DNA of 64,000 nt from Bacteroidota bacterium (GTDB lineage Bacteria; Bacteroidota; Bacteroidia; NS11-12g; UBA955): NCBI GenBank assembly GCA_018333525.1, contig JAGXTF010000090.1, forward strand, positions 82,278 through 146,277, read 5' to 3'. Below, piece after piece: positions 8,148 through 17,705 of this stretch (positions within the stretch are counted from its first letter, which is position 1; each line of letters begins with the position of its first letter). The notes below the pieces were generated by a model that searched no databases, was not told where the DNA came from, and saw only the letters and a program-made list of their open reading frames with translations. Both the position numbers and the translations under genes were made by a program.

Positions 8148-9040
8148 AATTCCAGACATTAAAACCCGGTAGTGTAATTTCACTGATTGCTCCTGCACGT
8201 GCAGTGAGCGAAGAAGAAATTGAACCATTTGAAAAATGGGTGCAGAAATGCGGGTGGAAATTGAAAATAGAAAAACATGTTTTTGGTCGTGAAAATCAAT
8301 TTTCAGGCAGCGATGCAGAACGTGCAGCGGATTTTATTTCCGCATGGACGGACCATGAAGTGTCGGCAGTAATTACTGCGCGGGGTGGTTATGGTTGTAT
8401 GCGCTGGTTGGACATGGTGCCGAAGGGGGTCTGGTTGCAGGGTGCGGGAAAAGCATTGATAGGTTTTAGCGATATCTGCACCTTGCATTTTCATCTAAAC
8501 CAATTGGGATTTGAAACCATTCATGGTCCTATGGCATTCAACACCTTCCACAGAAATGATTTTACCCATAAAAATTTTGATGCCTTGCGGCATTTGCTGG
8601 AAGGAAATTCAGCAATGTGGAATCTGAGCGAAAATGAAATTCATAAACCTGCGGATTTTGAGGGAGTAATAACCGGGGGAAATTTATCCATGATTTATGC
8701 TGCACTAGGAACACCGGAACAGCCGGATACCAATGGGAAAATATTATTTCTGGAAGATTTGGATGAATATCTGTACCATATCGATCGCATGCTGGTTTCC
8801 ATGGACAGAGCGGGGTTGCTTAAAAACCTGAAAGCCTTGCTGGTAGGACAGATGTTGGATATGAAAGACAATGCCATACCCTTTGGGAAAAATACCCGGG
8901 AAATTATTTTAGAAAGAACACAGAAATACGATTATCCGGTTATTTTTGATTTTCCCGCGGGGCATGGGGAAGAAAATGCTTGTTTCAAACTGAATGCTTA
9001 TACTAAATTTGACGGTTTTATTTTATACCAACCCCATTGA
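8135..9040 (+). CDS. ldcA: LD-carboxypeptidase (peptidase family S66)
   Basis: 301 aa. Removes the terminal D-Ala from murein tetrapeptides during cell-wall recycling. The nucleophile motif reads GFSD with Ser112, following ARGGYGCMRWLD. Further family blocks are GPMAFNTF, GGNLSMIYAALGTP, LFLEDLDEYLYHIDRML and the His motif FPAGHGEENAC. No signal peptide, so cytoplasmic, as expected for recycling. It begins 13 nt inside xseB and ends in TTGA, which supplies the start of the GtrA gene. Confidence 0.92.
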   Translation: MGEIKFQTLKPGSVISLIAPARAVSEEEIEPFEKWVQKCGWKLKIEKHVFGRENQFSGSDAERAADFISAWTDHEVSAVITARGGYGCMRWLDMVPKGVWLQGAGKALIGFSDICTLHFHLNQLGFETIHGPMAFNTFHRNDFTHKNFDALRHLLEGNSAMWNLSENEIHKPADFEGVITGGNLSMIYAALGTPEQPDTNGKILFLEDLDEYLYHIDRMLVSMDRAGLLKNLKALLVGQMLDMKDNAIPFGKNTREIILERTQKYDYPVIFDFPAGHGEENACFKLNAYTKFDGFILYQPH

Positions 9041-9501
9041 TTAACAGAGACACGTACATTGAACTCACCAAATTCGGAATTGTGGGCAGCATCTGCTTCG
9101 GACTGGATCTGGCGCTGTATTATTTTTTAACAGAATTTTTTGGTGCACCCACTTTTGTTGGAAAATCGGTGAGTGTGGTTTCAGCAACTTTTTTGAATTA
9201 TTACCTCAATAAAACCTGGACATGGGGGCACGATGACCACAGCCGTTTCGGTAAATATCTGGCCTTGTACGTGGTGAGCGGATTGTTAAATGTACTCAGC
9301 AATGAGTTGTTTTTGTATACCCTGCCCAACACAGAGTTTCAAATGTTTATTGCCGAAAAAGGCAAGGCTTTGATGGAACCTTTTTTATCCATCAAGCTCG
9401 ATAAATTTCTGGCGGTTATTGGTGCCACCTTGGTAGGAATGGTGGTTAATTTTATTGGCCAAAAACTCTGGGTATTTAAAATTAGCGGCGAACAAGGGTA
9501 G
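9037..9501 (+). CDS. GtrA-like membrane protein
   Basis: 154 aa with four hydrophobic segments (about residues 12-32, 40-60, 75-95, 120-142), the plan of the GtrA/DPMS family, whose members are thought to help move polyprenyl-linked sugars across the membrane. KFGIVGSICFGLDLALYYFL and the KTWTW motif after the second helix are characteristic. The TTG start overlaps the ldcA stop as TTGA. No glycosyltransferase partner lies beside it. Confidence 0.85.
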   Translation: MINRDTYIELTKFGIVGSICFGLDLALYYFLTEFFGAPTFVGKSVSVVSATFLNYYLNKTWTWGHDDHSRFGKYLALYVVSGLLNVLSNELFLYTLPNTEFQMFIAEKGKALMEPFLSIKLDKFLAVIGATLVGMVVNFIGQKLWVFKISGEQG

Positions 9502-9591
9502 TTTCGCAAAGCGGTGCACAACCGATTGATACCGAATTTGCCTATTTTTGCCACTTGCCGGTAACGGCAAAACAAAAAAAATTATTGACAA

Positions 9592-11067
9592 ATGGCTTGT
9601 TCATCATGTGGAACGAAAACCGATGGTTTGGCGCCTACCGGATGCGGTAGTAACGGAACTTGCGGAACAAGCGGTTGCAATGCTCTGAATGTTTACGATT
9701 GGTTCAAAGACATGGATTATCCCGATGAATTTGAACAGTTTAATATAGTGGAAGTCAGGTATAAAGGCAGTCGCAAGGAATATTATAGAAATGCAAACAA
9801 ACTGGAATTGTACACCGGCGATTATGTAATTACCGAAAGTGCTTTTGGTTATGATGTGGGAACCGTTTCTGCCAGCGGCGAAATTGTGCGTCTGCAGCTG
9901 AAAAAAAATCGCATTCGCGAGGATTCCGAAGAAATCAGAACCATTATGCGCAAAGCCGGTGAAAAGGAACTGGAAAAATACGAGGAATACAAAGCCAAGG
10001 AAAACCAAACTCTGGAGCGCGCCCGTACCATTGCATTCAGTTTGAACCTTGCCATGAAGCTCAGCGATATTGAATTTCAGGGTGATGGCAGAAAGGTCAC
10101 TTTTTTCTATACCGCTGAAAGTCGTGTGGATTTTAGAGAACTGATTCGCAAGTATGCCGATGAGTTCCGGGTAAAAATTGAAATGCGCCACATCAGCTAT
10201 CGCGAAGAGGCTTCCAGGCTTGGAGGCATTGGCGATTGCGGAAGACAATTGTGTTGCAGCACCTGGCTTACAGATTACAAACAGGTAAATACCGGTGCAG
10301 CCAGAGTTCAAAATTTGAGCATCAATATGGAAAAACTGGCGGGCCAATGCGGCCGCCTGAAATGCTGCCTGAATTATGAGCTGGATACCTATCTGGAAGC
10401 AGTAGATGAATTTCCGAAATTAAAAATTGTTAAGCTGGAAACCCTGGGTGGCACAGCGTACAGTCGGAAAAGCGATATATTAAAACGTATTATGTGGTTT
10501 TCCTATGAGGGAAGCCAGAGCTGGATTCCACTTACCGTGGTACAGGTAAACGAAATACTGGAACAGAACAAAAACGGTCAACAATCCGCTTCTTTGAGTG
10601 ATCTGGCGCCAGCTGCCAAAGTAATGGAACAAATTGCCGGCAGTGCCGATTCAGAAATTATAAGCAACGATCAGTTGTTGCAGGAGGATAAGGAGTTTGA
10701 GGAAGAAATGCGCAGGCAGCGCGAAAAGCGCAACGAGAGTGGTAACAACCGCAACCGCAATCAGAATCAGCAGCGTTATCAGGGACCCAGAAATGACCGA
10801 AATTCCAAACCCGGCGGACCTGGACCAGGTGCACAGGGCGGACCCAAAAATCCTGCAAACAGAAACCAATCGAATCAACCTCCGAGAAATCCAAATCAAC
10901 CACCAAGAAACCCCAACAATCCCAACCAGGGGCCCAAGCCTGGAAATCAGGAGCGCAGGAATTTTGGTCCTAAAGGCGGAAATCCGAATAAAGGTCCGAA
11001 TCCCAATCCAAACCAAAAGCCCAAAAACCATCCAAGGGAGAATAAGGGGCCGGATAAACCGAATTGA
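9592..11067 (+). CDS. ricT: RicT (PSP1/YaaT) family protein with long Asn/Pro tail
   Basis: 491 aa. N-terminus is Cys-rich (residues 1-30, several CxxC-like pairs), followed by the PSP1 domain. The signature cysteines are visible in GDCGRQLCCSTWL (about 213-225) and QCGRLKCCLNYELD (about 252-265). RicT proteins in Firmicutes form a Fe-S complex acting on RNA turnover; the Bacteroidota role is not known. Residues from about 365 to the end are low complexity, first charged (EEEMRRQREKRNE), then rich in Asn, Pro, Gly and Gln with NQPPRNPNQPPRNP-type repeats, likely disordered. Confidence 0.9.
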   Translation: MACSSCGTKTDGLAPTGCGSNGTCGTSGCNALNVYDWFKDMDYPDEFEQFNIVEVRYKGSRKEYYRNANKLELYTGDYVITESAFGYDVGTVSASGEIVRLQLKKNRIREDSEEIRTIMRKAGEKELEKYEEYKAKENQTLERARTIAFSLNLAMKLSDIEFQGDGRKVTFFYTAESRVDFRELIRKYADEFRVKIEMRHISYREEASRLGGIGDCGRQLCCSTWLTDYKQVNTGAARVQNLSINMEKLAGQCGRLKCCLNYELDTYLEAVDEFPKLKIVKLETLGGTAYSRKSDILKRIMWFSYEGSQSWIPLTVVQVNEILEQNKNGQQSASLSDLAPAAKVMEQIAGSADSEIISNDQLLQEDKEFEEEMRRQREKRNESGNNRNRNQNQQRYQGPRNDRNSKPGGPGPGAQGGPKNPANRNQSNQPPRNPNQPPRNPNNPNQGPKPGNQERRNFGPKGGNPNKGPNPNPNQKPKNHPRENKGPDKPN

Positions 11068-11078
11068 TTCTATTTTTT

Positions 11079-11225
11079 GTCCTGTAGGGGTCCAAATCTG
11101 ATAGGCCCGTGGTTTTAACCCGGGCCTATCAGATTTCAAGAATTCGTTTGGCGTCAATTTTTGCGCTGTAGGTATGGCAAAAATGACGATAAAGAGGCAT
11201 GCAAAAATTCCGCAGATCCGAAAGA
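11079..11225 (-). repeat. Partial composite element with perfect 16-bp hairpin
   Basis: On the minus strand it carries the element's three hairpins in reduced form. The central hairpin at 11094-11136 has arms AAATCTGATAGGCCCG (11094-11109) and its exact complement (11121-11136), plus an inner GGTT/AACC. The arm sequence differs from the copies at 11537, 34598 and 59675 but pairing is perfect. Then TTTTGC..GGCAAAAA (about 11159-11185) matches the other copies. Directly 3' of ricT. Confidence 0.75.
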
Positions 11226-11249
11226 AATTCATTGATGTAAATGGAATTT

Positions 11250-11640
11250 ATTTACCACCTTTGGCATTGCCCAAAGGTGGAGCCAAAGGCTAGCGGCTGC
11301 AATGGCCTTAGTCTTCACGCTTGAAACCATCCGAATGTCATCGGTGATCTTCTCCCATTCGGTCGAAGCTTCCTCGACATTTCGCGGATGCTTTCATCGC
11401 TTTGAAGCCACGCCCATTGAGGCCGCGTCCAGGGCCGCAGGGATTGTTTCGCGAGTTTTATTGGTAACAGTTGTCGTATTTGTATGCTTCGATTGAAACG
11501 CCAATTTTCAATGTAACCGCTGACCCCGTAGGGGTCAAATATTATTAGCCGGGGTTTCAACCCCGGGAATAATGATATTTTATGAAATTGTTTGGCATCC
11601 ATTTTTGCGCCGAAGGCTTGGCAAAAATGATGACAAACAA
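11250..11640 (-). repeat. Composite intergenic element, near-complete copy
   Basis: Contains, in reverse orientation to 59605-60115, the CCACCTTTGGCATTGCCCAA end (11256 on), a diverged middle, the GCAGGGATT..TGTATGCTTCGATT block (11435-11495), hairpin TGACCCCGTAGGGGTCA (11521-11537), the long CCGGGG hairpin (11537-11580) and the TTTTTGC/GCAAAAA hairpin flanked by ATTGTTTG and CAAACAAT (11588-11640). Together with the copy at 11079 it occupies the 700-bp space between ricT and the Lys-rich gene. Confidence 0.8.
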
Positions 11641-11687
11641 TGGAAATATTGTTTCAAAATGAATGGCATGTTTTCAAAACATTCTCA

Positions 11688-11720
11688 AAAAGAAAATGCG
11701 ACCCTGAATGGGTCGCATCT
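11688..11720 (-). terminator. Terminator of the Lys-rich protein gene
   Basis: A perfect 9-bp stem ATGCGACCC (11696-11704), loop TGAAT, GGGTCGCAT (11710-11718). On the minus strand it is followed by TTTTCTTTTT. It lies 62 nt past the stop of the gene at 11782-12216. Confidence 0.7.
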
Positions 11721-11781
11721 CATTTATTTTTTAGATTTTTTTCGTCGCGAAAATGCGCGAAAAAATAACCAACCGAATGGC

Positions 11782-12216
11782 TTAGGAATGATTCAAGGCA
11801 GGTGCATTGCCCCGGATCCGGGCCTGTTTGCTCATAGTTTTACCGGTGCCTTTGTTTTCTTCCTTATCCTTTTCTTTTTTGTCCTTTTTCTTATCATCCC
11901 CTTTTTTGTCGTCACCTTCAGGATGATTGTCTTTGACTTTTACTTTATCCGCAGATTTAACTTTTTTCTTACTCTTTTTCTCACTCTTTACTTTTTTATC
12001 CTTGGCTTCACCACCTTTATTTTTATTGTGTTCATTAAAGGTATCGCGGTAATTTTGATGCTCTTTATCTTCTTTTTCAACTTTGCTTACTTTCGTTTTA
12101 CGGGCGGTATCCGAAGGGGTTTGTCCGGTACCAGGCTGCACCTGAGCTTTTAATAGCGCAAAAGGGGAAAACGCAACGAGCGCCAGCATGGCAATTTTTT
12201 CAGTACTTATTTTCAT
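11782..12216 (-). CDS. Secreted lysine-rich low-complexity protein
   Basis: 144 aa from the ATG at 12216 (a longer frame starts at 12273 but places 19 residues before the signal peptide). Signal peptide MKISTEKIAMLALVAFSPFALLKAQ, probably cleaved near residue 25. The mature part is almost entirely Lys, Glu, Asp and Asn (KSEKKSKKKVKSADKVKVK and similar), with very few hydrophobic residues, so it is likely disordered and strongly basic. It could bind polyanionic surface polymer or nucleic acid; that is only a guess. Divergent from corA with 47 bp between starts. Confidence 0.6.
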   Translation of the reverse strand: MKISTEKIAMLALVAFSPFALLKAQVQPGTGQTPSDTARKTKVSKVEKEDKEHQNYRDTFNEHNKNKGGEAKDKKVKSEKKSKKKVKSADKVKVKDNHPEGDDKKGDDKKKDKKEKDKEENKGTGKTMSKQARIRGNAPALNHS

Positions 12217-12263
12217 ATTTCTGGATTTAGTTCCGAATATTGAAATGCAAAGCATATACCAAA

Positions 12264-13238
12264 ATGTCGGCACTTATAGAATTTTCTGAAACCGGTCATC
12301 AGATCCGTGCAGACATTTCCTTTCAGGAAGCCTGGAGTACCAATGGTTTATCCGGTTTAAAATGGATCAATATTTCCGGTACTTCCGGTGAAGATTTTGA
12401 TAATCTGGTACAAACACTGGATCTGCATCCCTTGTTGGTGGAAGATTTAAAAAACAAAAGCCAGTTGCCAAAATTCGAATCCTTCGATAATGTCTCATTC
12501 ATGAGTCTTCAAATGCTGCGCCGGCACCGCATTACCAAATCCACCTTTTCCGAACATGTGAGTATACTCATTCGCGGCAATTCCCTTATTACCGTGCAGG
12601 AAGATGTGGAAGGTGATGTTTTTGATCATGTGAGACAAAAAATCCAGGTGAATTTCAAGCGCCTTGCAAAAAACGGTATCGATTACTTGTTTTTATCGGT
12701 GGTAGACGCGGTGGTAGATGAATACTTATCCGTAATGGATTCCTTTCGAATACCCATGGAAGATTTGGAAATGGTAATGGTAAAAAGACCCGTTGCTAAT
12801 GTGATGAAAACCATCATGGAGTTAAAAACGGAGATGAATCGCATGCGCAGAATCAGTGCCCCATTGCGGGAGGAAATGCAACGCATTCGCACGGAAAATC
12901 CCGAATTAATAAAAAAACAAAATCAGGTATTGTTCCGGGATATCATTGACCATTTGAATACCATGATTTACAATTTTGACAACTTCCGGGAAATCCTGCG
13001 CGACCTTACCGATCTGCACCAAAGCAACCAAAATTTGATGCTGAACAATACCATGAAAACCCTCACGGTAATCAGCGCCATTTTTATTCCCTTAACGTTT
13101 GTAGTGGGTGTATATGGAATGAATTTCGATTTTATGCCCGAGTTGCACTGGAAATACGGATATGCTGTCATATGGCTTGCTATGCTTACAATTACCGGAG
13201 GATTGATCTGGTATATGCGCAAAAAAAGATGGTTTTAA
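12264..13238 (+). CDS. corA: CorA-type magnesium/cobalt transporter
   Basis: 324 aa from ATG 12264; a start at 12240 would add eight residues without family support. Long cytoplasmic N-terminal domain, the extended helix (about 130-265) that forms the pore funnel, and two C-terminal membrane helices with the signature YGMNF between them (about residues 283-287). The protein ends in the short positive tail KKRWF. Forms homopentameric inner-membrane channels for Mg2+ uptake. Stands alone. Confidence 0.93.
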   Translation: MSALIEFSETGHQIRADISFQEAWSTNGLSGLKWINISGTSGEDFDNLVQTLDLHPLLVEDLKNKSQLPKFESFDNVSFMSLQMLRRHRITKSTFSEHVSILIRGNSLITVQEDVEGDVFDHVRQKIQVNFKRLAKNGIDYLFLSVVDAVVDEYLSVMDSFRIPMEDLEMVMVKRPVANVMKTIMELKTEMNRMRRISAPLREEMQRIRTENPELIKKQNQVLFRDIIDHLNTMIYNFDNFREILRDLTDLHQSNQNLMLNNTMKTLTVISAIFIPLTFVVGVYGMNFDFMPELHWKYGYAVIWLAMLTITGGLIWYMRKKRWF

Positions 13239-13344
13239 GATGGGAACATGATTATAACTGCATGCGCCAAAATCATAGCCATTTTTAAATTGGAAAATAT
13301 GCAGACAATTGATTGATCTGCAAATTATCCAAACAGCATTGCAA

Positions 13345-15627
13345 TTATTTTTTTACTCCCCTTGCGCTTTTTTGCATAAACCAAAGCAAGGGAATTAAAC
13401 CACCAAGCGTAAAAACAGAACCGCCTATCATTCGCATCCACGTAAGGGTTTGAAATCCGTTGCTCTCGATAAATGCGCTGCTTCTTGCTTGCCATAACCC
13501 TTCAGAAGTTACCATTTTAAATTGCCATAAACCGGCAGGTAACAAATCGAGAAAGACCATCAATAGCAATCCGATATTGATGGACCAAAAAACAGTTTTT
13601 AACAATTTTGCATTCCAGAATTCGGGTTTTATCAGCAATTTACAACAGAATAAAACTGCTGCTAAGGCCAGGTTTCCATATACACCCATCAATGCGGCAT
13701 GGCCGTGGTTGACAGTTAAATAGGTACCGTGTTCGTAGTAATTGGCAATGGGTAAATTGATAATAAAACCCAAAACACCGGCGCCAAAAAAATTCCAAAA
13801 ATTCACAGCTACCAGAAATAAAAATACCTCGGAGAAACCGAATTTATTTGCAAGATTATTTTTATTCCCATTTTGATTTTCTAACACCGCCGGCAATTTG
13901 CTAAATCGCCAGGATTCTATGGTGAGCAATACGAGCGGTATTACCTGCAAAGTAGAAAAAACAGAACCCAACGCCATGGTTCCCACAGGTTTTGCATTCC
14001 AATAGAAATTGTGTGAAATTCCAAGCAATCCGGAGCCCAAAAAAAGCAGAGTAGCCAAATAAATGACCCTGATAGCTGCCTGCTTACTCACCAATCCCAT
14101 CATCACCATAAAATAGCCAATTAATACCGTGGTAAATACTTCAAAAAACGCTTCTGCCCACATGTGTACCACCATCCACCTCCAAAAATCTGCAATTACA
14201 AAATTGGTTTTGGGAGTGGCAATAAATCCGGATACCAGCAATAAAATAATACTAAATGTGGCGTATACCAGCCAATTGGGCAATGCCCAGGGTTGTTTCA
14301 GTTTCATTACCGGTTTTATACCCCTGTAAATAGCAATGGCCCATAGAATAAAAATGAATGCCAAAATGGATTGCCAGAATTTTCCGGGTTCCATGTATTC
14401 CCATCCCTGATGGCCAAAGAGGTACCAATTCTTTCCCAATAGATTCATGGGTCCCAGAAAAATTCCCAAAATGGAACCAGCAACCAAAATCACAATAAGC
14501 CAAAAAATAATTTGAATGAAATTCTTTTGCTTTTTGGCAGCATTTGGAGATACCAAAGACATCATAAAAAAGGAGGCCCCAATCCAACAGGCTGAGATCC
14601 AAAGAATGGACAATTGCACATGCCAGCTGCGGTTAACCGTAATGGGCAAAATTTTGGAAATATCGAAACCAAAATAATGCACAAAACCCACAAAATCATG
14701 TACGGTTAAAATGCCGGCCAGTATTTGAACTGCAAATAAAATAATGGCAGTATAAAAATATTTATGCGTGGCCTTTTGTATCCCATCCGGTTTAAATTCC
14801 TGCACTGCATTTAATGTCATATATGGCAGTGCTTTGCTGGTGTAAGATTTGTCTTCCAGCTTCTCCATTTTGCCGTAGTAATACATCACAATTCCCAGGC
14901 CCAGCAACAAACCCAGAGAACCTATAATACTCCAGATCATGATGGCAGAACTTGGAGTATTTCCGGCTTGCGGATCAAATGGCCAGTTATGCGTATAACT
15001 GTAAGATTCACCGGGTCTTTCTACTCCGCAAACCCAGGCACCCCAGAAAAAAAACGCAGTTAAATCATGCAATTCTTTTTCATTTTTAATGTAATTCTGA
15101 GGACGGAAAGCACCGGGCGCAGCGGCATTGGTAAATTTTTCCCTGTAGAATTTCACCAGCTCATTTGCTGCAAAAACTTGAGAATTGGTGAGCAATACTT
15201 CATTATTTTTCTTTTGAAAACGATTGGTTTTAATATCCGCTTTTACCTGTTCCTGCCAGCCTTTTTGCAACAATGTGGCATTTGAATTTTGAGGCATGGA
15301 TGCATAACCAAACTGCTTCATGGATACACTGATGCGGTTCAAAGCTTCTGCGGTAAAATCCGGACCACGGTTGGCGCCATCGCCAAACATGCTGCCGTAT
15401 TCCATCAGCGCATATTTCTGAAATACCGCTTGTCCGTTTAATATTTCCTCATTGGAGAATACAGGCTGCTTTTGTTCATTTACAAAATTGGGTATAGGTG
15501 GAGCTTCGGAATAGGTATGGTAACCAATGATAAAAACTCCGGTGCCGCTAACCAGAAAAATTAGAAGCAGGGGTAGCCACCAGTTTTTGGGAGTGAGCAG
15601 GTAATGGATGAAATTCCCTTTTGCCAT
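13345..15627 (-). CDS. norB: Quinol-dependent nitric oxide reductase (NorB/NorZ type)
   Basis: 760 aa from ATG 15627 (MAKGNFIHYLL). One N-terminal helix is followed by about 180 periplasmic residues including GSMFGDGANRGPDFTAEAL, then a 12-helix haem-copper oxidase-type core. The extra N-terminal extension fused to the NorB core is the mark of single-subunit qNor, which reduces 2 NO to N2O with quinol. HVQLSILWISACWIG, HMWAEAFFEVFTT and the late NHGHAALMGVYGNLA stretches hold conserved metal-ligand histidines. No norC, no other denitrification gene and no NO-sensor gene lie nearby, so NO detoxification is the likely use. Confidence 0.93.
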   Translation of the reverse strand: MAKGNFIHYLLTPKNWWLPLLLIFLVSGTGVFIIGYHTYSEAPPIPNFVNEQKQPVFSNEEILNGQAVFQKYALMEYGSMFGDGANRGPDFTAEALNRISVSMKQFGYASMPQNSNATLLQKGWQEQVKADIKTNRFQKKNNEVLLTNSQVFAANELVKFYREKFTNAAAPGAFRPQNYIKNEKELHDLTAFFFWGAWVCGVERPGESYSYTHNWPFDPQAGNTPSSAIMIWSIIGSLGLLLGLGIVMYYYGKMEKLEDKSYTSKALPYMTLNAVQEFKPDGIQKATHKYFYTAIILFAVQILAGILTVHDFVGFVHYFGFDISKILPITVNRSWHVQLSILWISACWIGASFFMMSLVSPNAAKKQKNFIQIIFWLIVILVAGSILGIFLGPMNLLGKNWYLFGHQGWEYMEPGKFWQSILAFIFILWAIAIYRGIKPVMKLKQPWALPNWLVYATFSIILLLVSGFIATPKTNFVIADFWRWMVVHMWAEAFFEVFTTVLIGYFMVMMGLVSKQAAIRVIYLATLLFLGSGLLGISHNFYWNAKPVGTMALGSVFSTLQVIPLVLLTIESWRFSKLPAVLENQNGNKNNLANKFGFSEVFLFLVAVNFWNFFGAGVLGFIINLPIANYYEHGTYLTVNHGHAALMGVYGNLALAAVLFCCKLLIKPEFWNAKLLKTVFWSINIGLLLMVFLDLLPAGLWQFKMVTSEGLWQARSSAFIESNGFQTLTWMRMIGGSVFTLGGLIPLLWFMQKSARGVKK

Positions 15628-15991
15628 TCCATTCAAAGAAAACAAGTGCTTATGAAATGGTTTGTGACCTGGGTCAATTTTGAGAAGATAGCGGGAATAT
15701 TTATTCTGTTAAAAAAAGACAAACTGGTGGATGGTGTTTCACTTTATAAAGGCGACAATAAAAATCTAAATGATGTTTCTGTCTTAATTACCCTACATTT
15801 TTTTGCTAAATTATCCTTTAAAATTTATAGACAATTTTATTTAATTTTAAGGATTTAGGCTCTACCAAAGTTTTATGCAGTTACTGCCAATTTACTTCGT
15901 CTTCTGAATAGTGCCTGAACCATAAAGGAAAGTCAAAACATTGGATACTATTTCTGTTCAAAAATTTCAAATTTATCATTCGCACATCTTC
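15628..15991. other. Intergenic region upstream of norB
   Basis: 364 bp, AT-rich. I see no convincing gene, no TTGAT-N4-ATCAA (FNR/DNR-type) palindrome and no strong terminator. A plus-strand reading (15604-15858) is antisense to the norB start and has no coding character. Confidence 0.5.
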
Positions 15992-17704
15992 CTAAAAAAA
16001 CTTACCCGCTACGGCGTAACCCAACATGGCGGTTTGGTGAAAAACAGAAGCAGTGCCTGCTGTTTGCGAAGTATTTCGCATTTGCATGGTGTAGGAAAAT
16101 GTCAATTTTTGTTCTTTGCTGATGGCATAACTCCACTGGTTCCGAAGGTTCCATTGTGCCTGGAAGTATTTAAAATCCGCACTAACTGCTGCGCACAATA
16201 TTCCCAAACTCAATTGTATTTTTTTATTTGGAAAACGATAGCCGTATTGCAGCAATGGAGAGAGATTCCACATGGCGCTAAGACCGTTGGAGCTTCTGGA
16301 AATAGCAGCCGTGAGTTGTATGGAATTCCCTTTTTTTATTTGCTGCCTGTTGTATCCGATCATACCATTAAAAAATTGAGAGGAATGCAAATTGCCAATA
16401 TTTCCCGTTTCCGCGGATTGCTGCAGGTTGGCATTGCACATTAGGCCGCTACGCAACTGGCTGTCACTGCGCAATTGAAGGTTTAAACCCAGTGTAATGT
16501 TTTTGGAAATTTGCCTGAATGCGGTGGTATCCATAATCGAATTGGTATTCCAAAAATTCCAACTTTCTTGTATAGTTCTGCTGTTTGTAAATGACAAAAA
16601 ATTAGACCAGCCCAATTGCATCTGGCATTTTTGGGAAACATGCACCTGCATTTGCAGGTTGCAAACATTGCGGGTCATGCGGCCGCTTTCTGCACTTATT
16701 TTGTCGCGCTGCCTCCCCACAGTTCCCTGAAACCGAATCCGATTTTTTAAAAAAGCCCTGCCAATTCCAAGTGTAATATTTTCCAAATCGTTGTTGAAAT
16801 AATAGGCACCGAGGCTTCTGTAATCCGGATCCACCCGTTCATATCCAAATTGGTATTTCCCTTTTTTGCCGGAATATTCCAGATGGCTTTTCCATGCATT
16901 TCGTTGGATGGTGTTGGAGTTGATCTGCGGTATAAATACAAATTCTCTTCGGGATGGAATTTCAGATAACAATTGGGTTTCTGTTAACCAGGATTTTCCC
17001 ACTTCTATTTTCCATTGCAATTTTTTACTCAAACGCATTTCTGTTTTTATGGAAAATGCCAGGTTGGATATAGCCGGGGTTGTTAAAATTTGAAGTTCAT
17101 TTGCAAAATCTCTTGCTGCAAATCCGCTGAAACCCAACATTCCCAATTTGGATATTTTGTGTTGCACCTGGAGTCCATATCCTTTTCTGTCATATCCCGC
17201 AGTTCCATGATTGCCCGAATTTGCATTTAAAGCCGTTTGAGAGAGAAATTTTCCGTAAGCCAGGGAAATGCGCCAGTTACTCGGTTTGATGTCCACAGCG
17301 GCCCCTTGAAACAAATGTCCGTTTAAAGTATACGGCGACCAGGTGCAGGATATTTTTCCAAAATGGGTTTCCACCCATTTGTATTTGGGATGAAAGGAAG
17401 TTTGGTTAAAGGTGGGTTGGGTAAAGGCATTGCCGGTATTGGAGAAATAAAATAAAAAAGGCGCATCAATAACACCCAAAATTTTGAAATTCAGATTACC
17501 CTGAAACTGATAACTGTACGGTTTTCTCTGCCGGCTTTCGGCATTGCTCCCGTAAAATATCTGGTTGCATTGCAGTCCACCTCCGGCTTGCAGCAGCGGC
17601 GATTTAACCAGGGTTTCCAAATCCTGTGCACCTGCAATGGATACCTGCAAGAAAATGAAAACGAAGAAACCGAAATGACAAATGAACTTCAAAATACAGG
17701 GCAC
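15992..17704 (-). CDS. Outer-membrane beta-barrel-like protein, last gene of the large surface cluster
   Basis: 570 aa, family not recognised. Signal peptide about residues 1-26 ending SIAGAQ. The body is a long series of alternating amphipathic strands with aromatic girdles (for example YQFQGNLNFKILG, FQFGYERVD, GLNLQLRSDS), ending in AMLGYAVAGKFF with a terminal Phe as in outer-membrane barrels. Start: GTG at 17704, or more likely TTG at 17692, which gives the canonical MKFICHFGFFVFIFLQ. It follows the T9SS-tagged 712-aa gene by 1 nt and so belongs to the same transcript. A channel, anchor or adhesin is possible; none is shown. Confidence 0.75.
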   Translation of the reverse strand: MPCILKFICHFGFFVFIFLQVSIAGAQDLETLVKSPLLQAGGGLQCNQIFYGSNAESRQRKPYSYQFQGNLNFKILGVIDAPFLFYFSNTGNAFTQPTFNQTSFHPKYKWVETHFGKISCTWSPYTLNGHLFQGAAVDIKPSNWRISLAYGKFLSQTALNANSGNHGTAGYDRKGYGLQVQHKISKLGMLGFSGFAARDFANELQILTTPAISNLAFSIKTEMRLSKKLQWKIEVGKSWLTETQLLSEIPSRREFVFIPQINSNTIQRNAWKSHLEYSGKKGKYQFGYERVDPDYRSLGAYYFNNDLENITLGIGRAFLKNRIRFQGTVGRQRDKISAESGRMTRNVCNLQMQVHVSQKCQMQLGWSNFLSFTNSRTIQESWNFWNTNSIMDTTAFRQISKNITLGLNLQLRSDSQLRSGLMCNANLQQSAETGNIGNLHSSQFFNGMIGYNRQQIKKGNSIQLTAAISRSSNGLSAMWNLSPLLQYGYRFPNKKIQLSLGILCAAVSADFKYFQAQWNLRNQWSYAISKEQKLTFSYTMQMRNTSQTAGTASVFHQTAMLGYAVAGKFF

Positions 17705-17705
17705 A

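Noticed and set aside
9604..10347. 247-codon minus-strand open frame opposite ricT
   Set aside because: Fully antisense to a firmly identified gene; its length reflects ricT codon bias.
10651..11232. 193-codon minus-strand open frame across the ricT tail
   Set aside because: Complement of the low-complexity Asn/Pro tail; no protein character.
11302..11496. Short frame whose end (SRAAGIVSRVLLVTVVVFVCFD split as SRAAGIVSR + VLLVTVVVFVCFD) resembles that of a minus-strand frame at 59758-60021, with several synonymous differences
   Set aside because: Both lie inside the composite repeat and a third copy at 34680-34760 does not keep the frame, so DNA-level repeat identity is the simpler reason.
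11572..12153. Hydrophobic plus-strand open frame rich in Phe and Leu
   Set aside because: It is the complement of Lys-rich codons (AAA/AAG give TTT/CTT), a known artefact.
15604..15858. 84-codon plus-strand frame at the norB 5' end
   Set aside because: Partly antisense to norB, no signal or domain, AT-rich drift.
15628..15991. NO- or oxygen-responsive operator upstream of norB
   Set aside because: No FNR/DNR-like palindrome could be found by eye.
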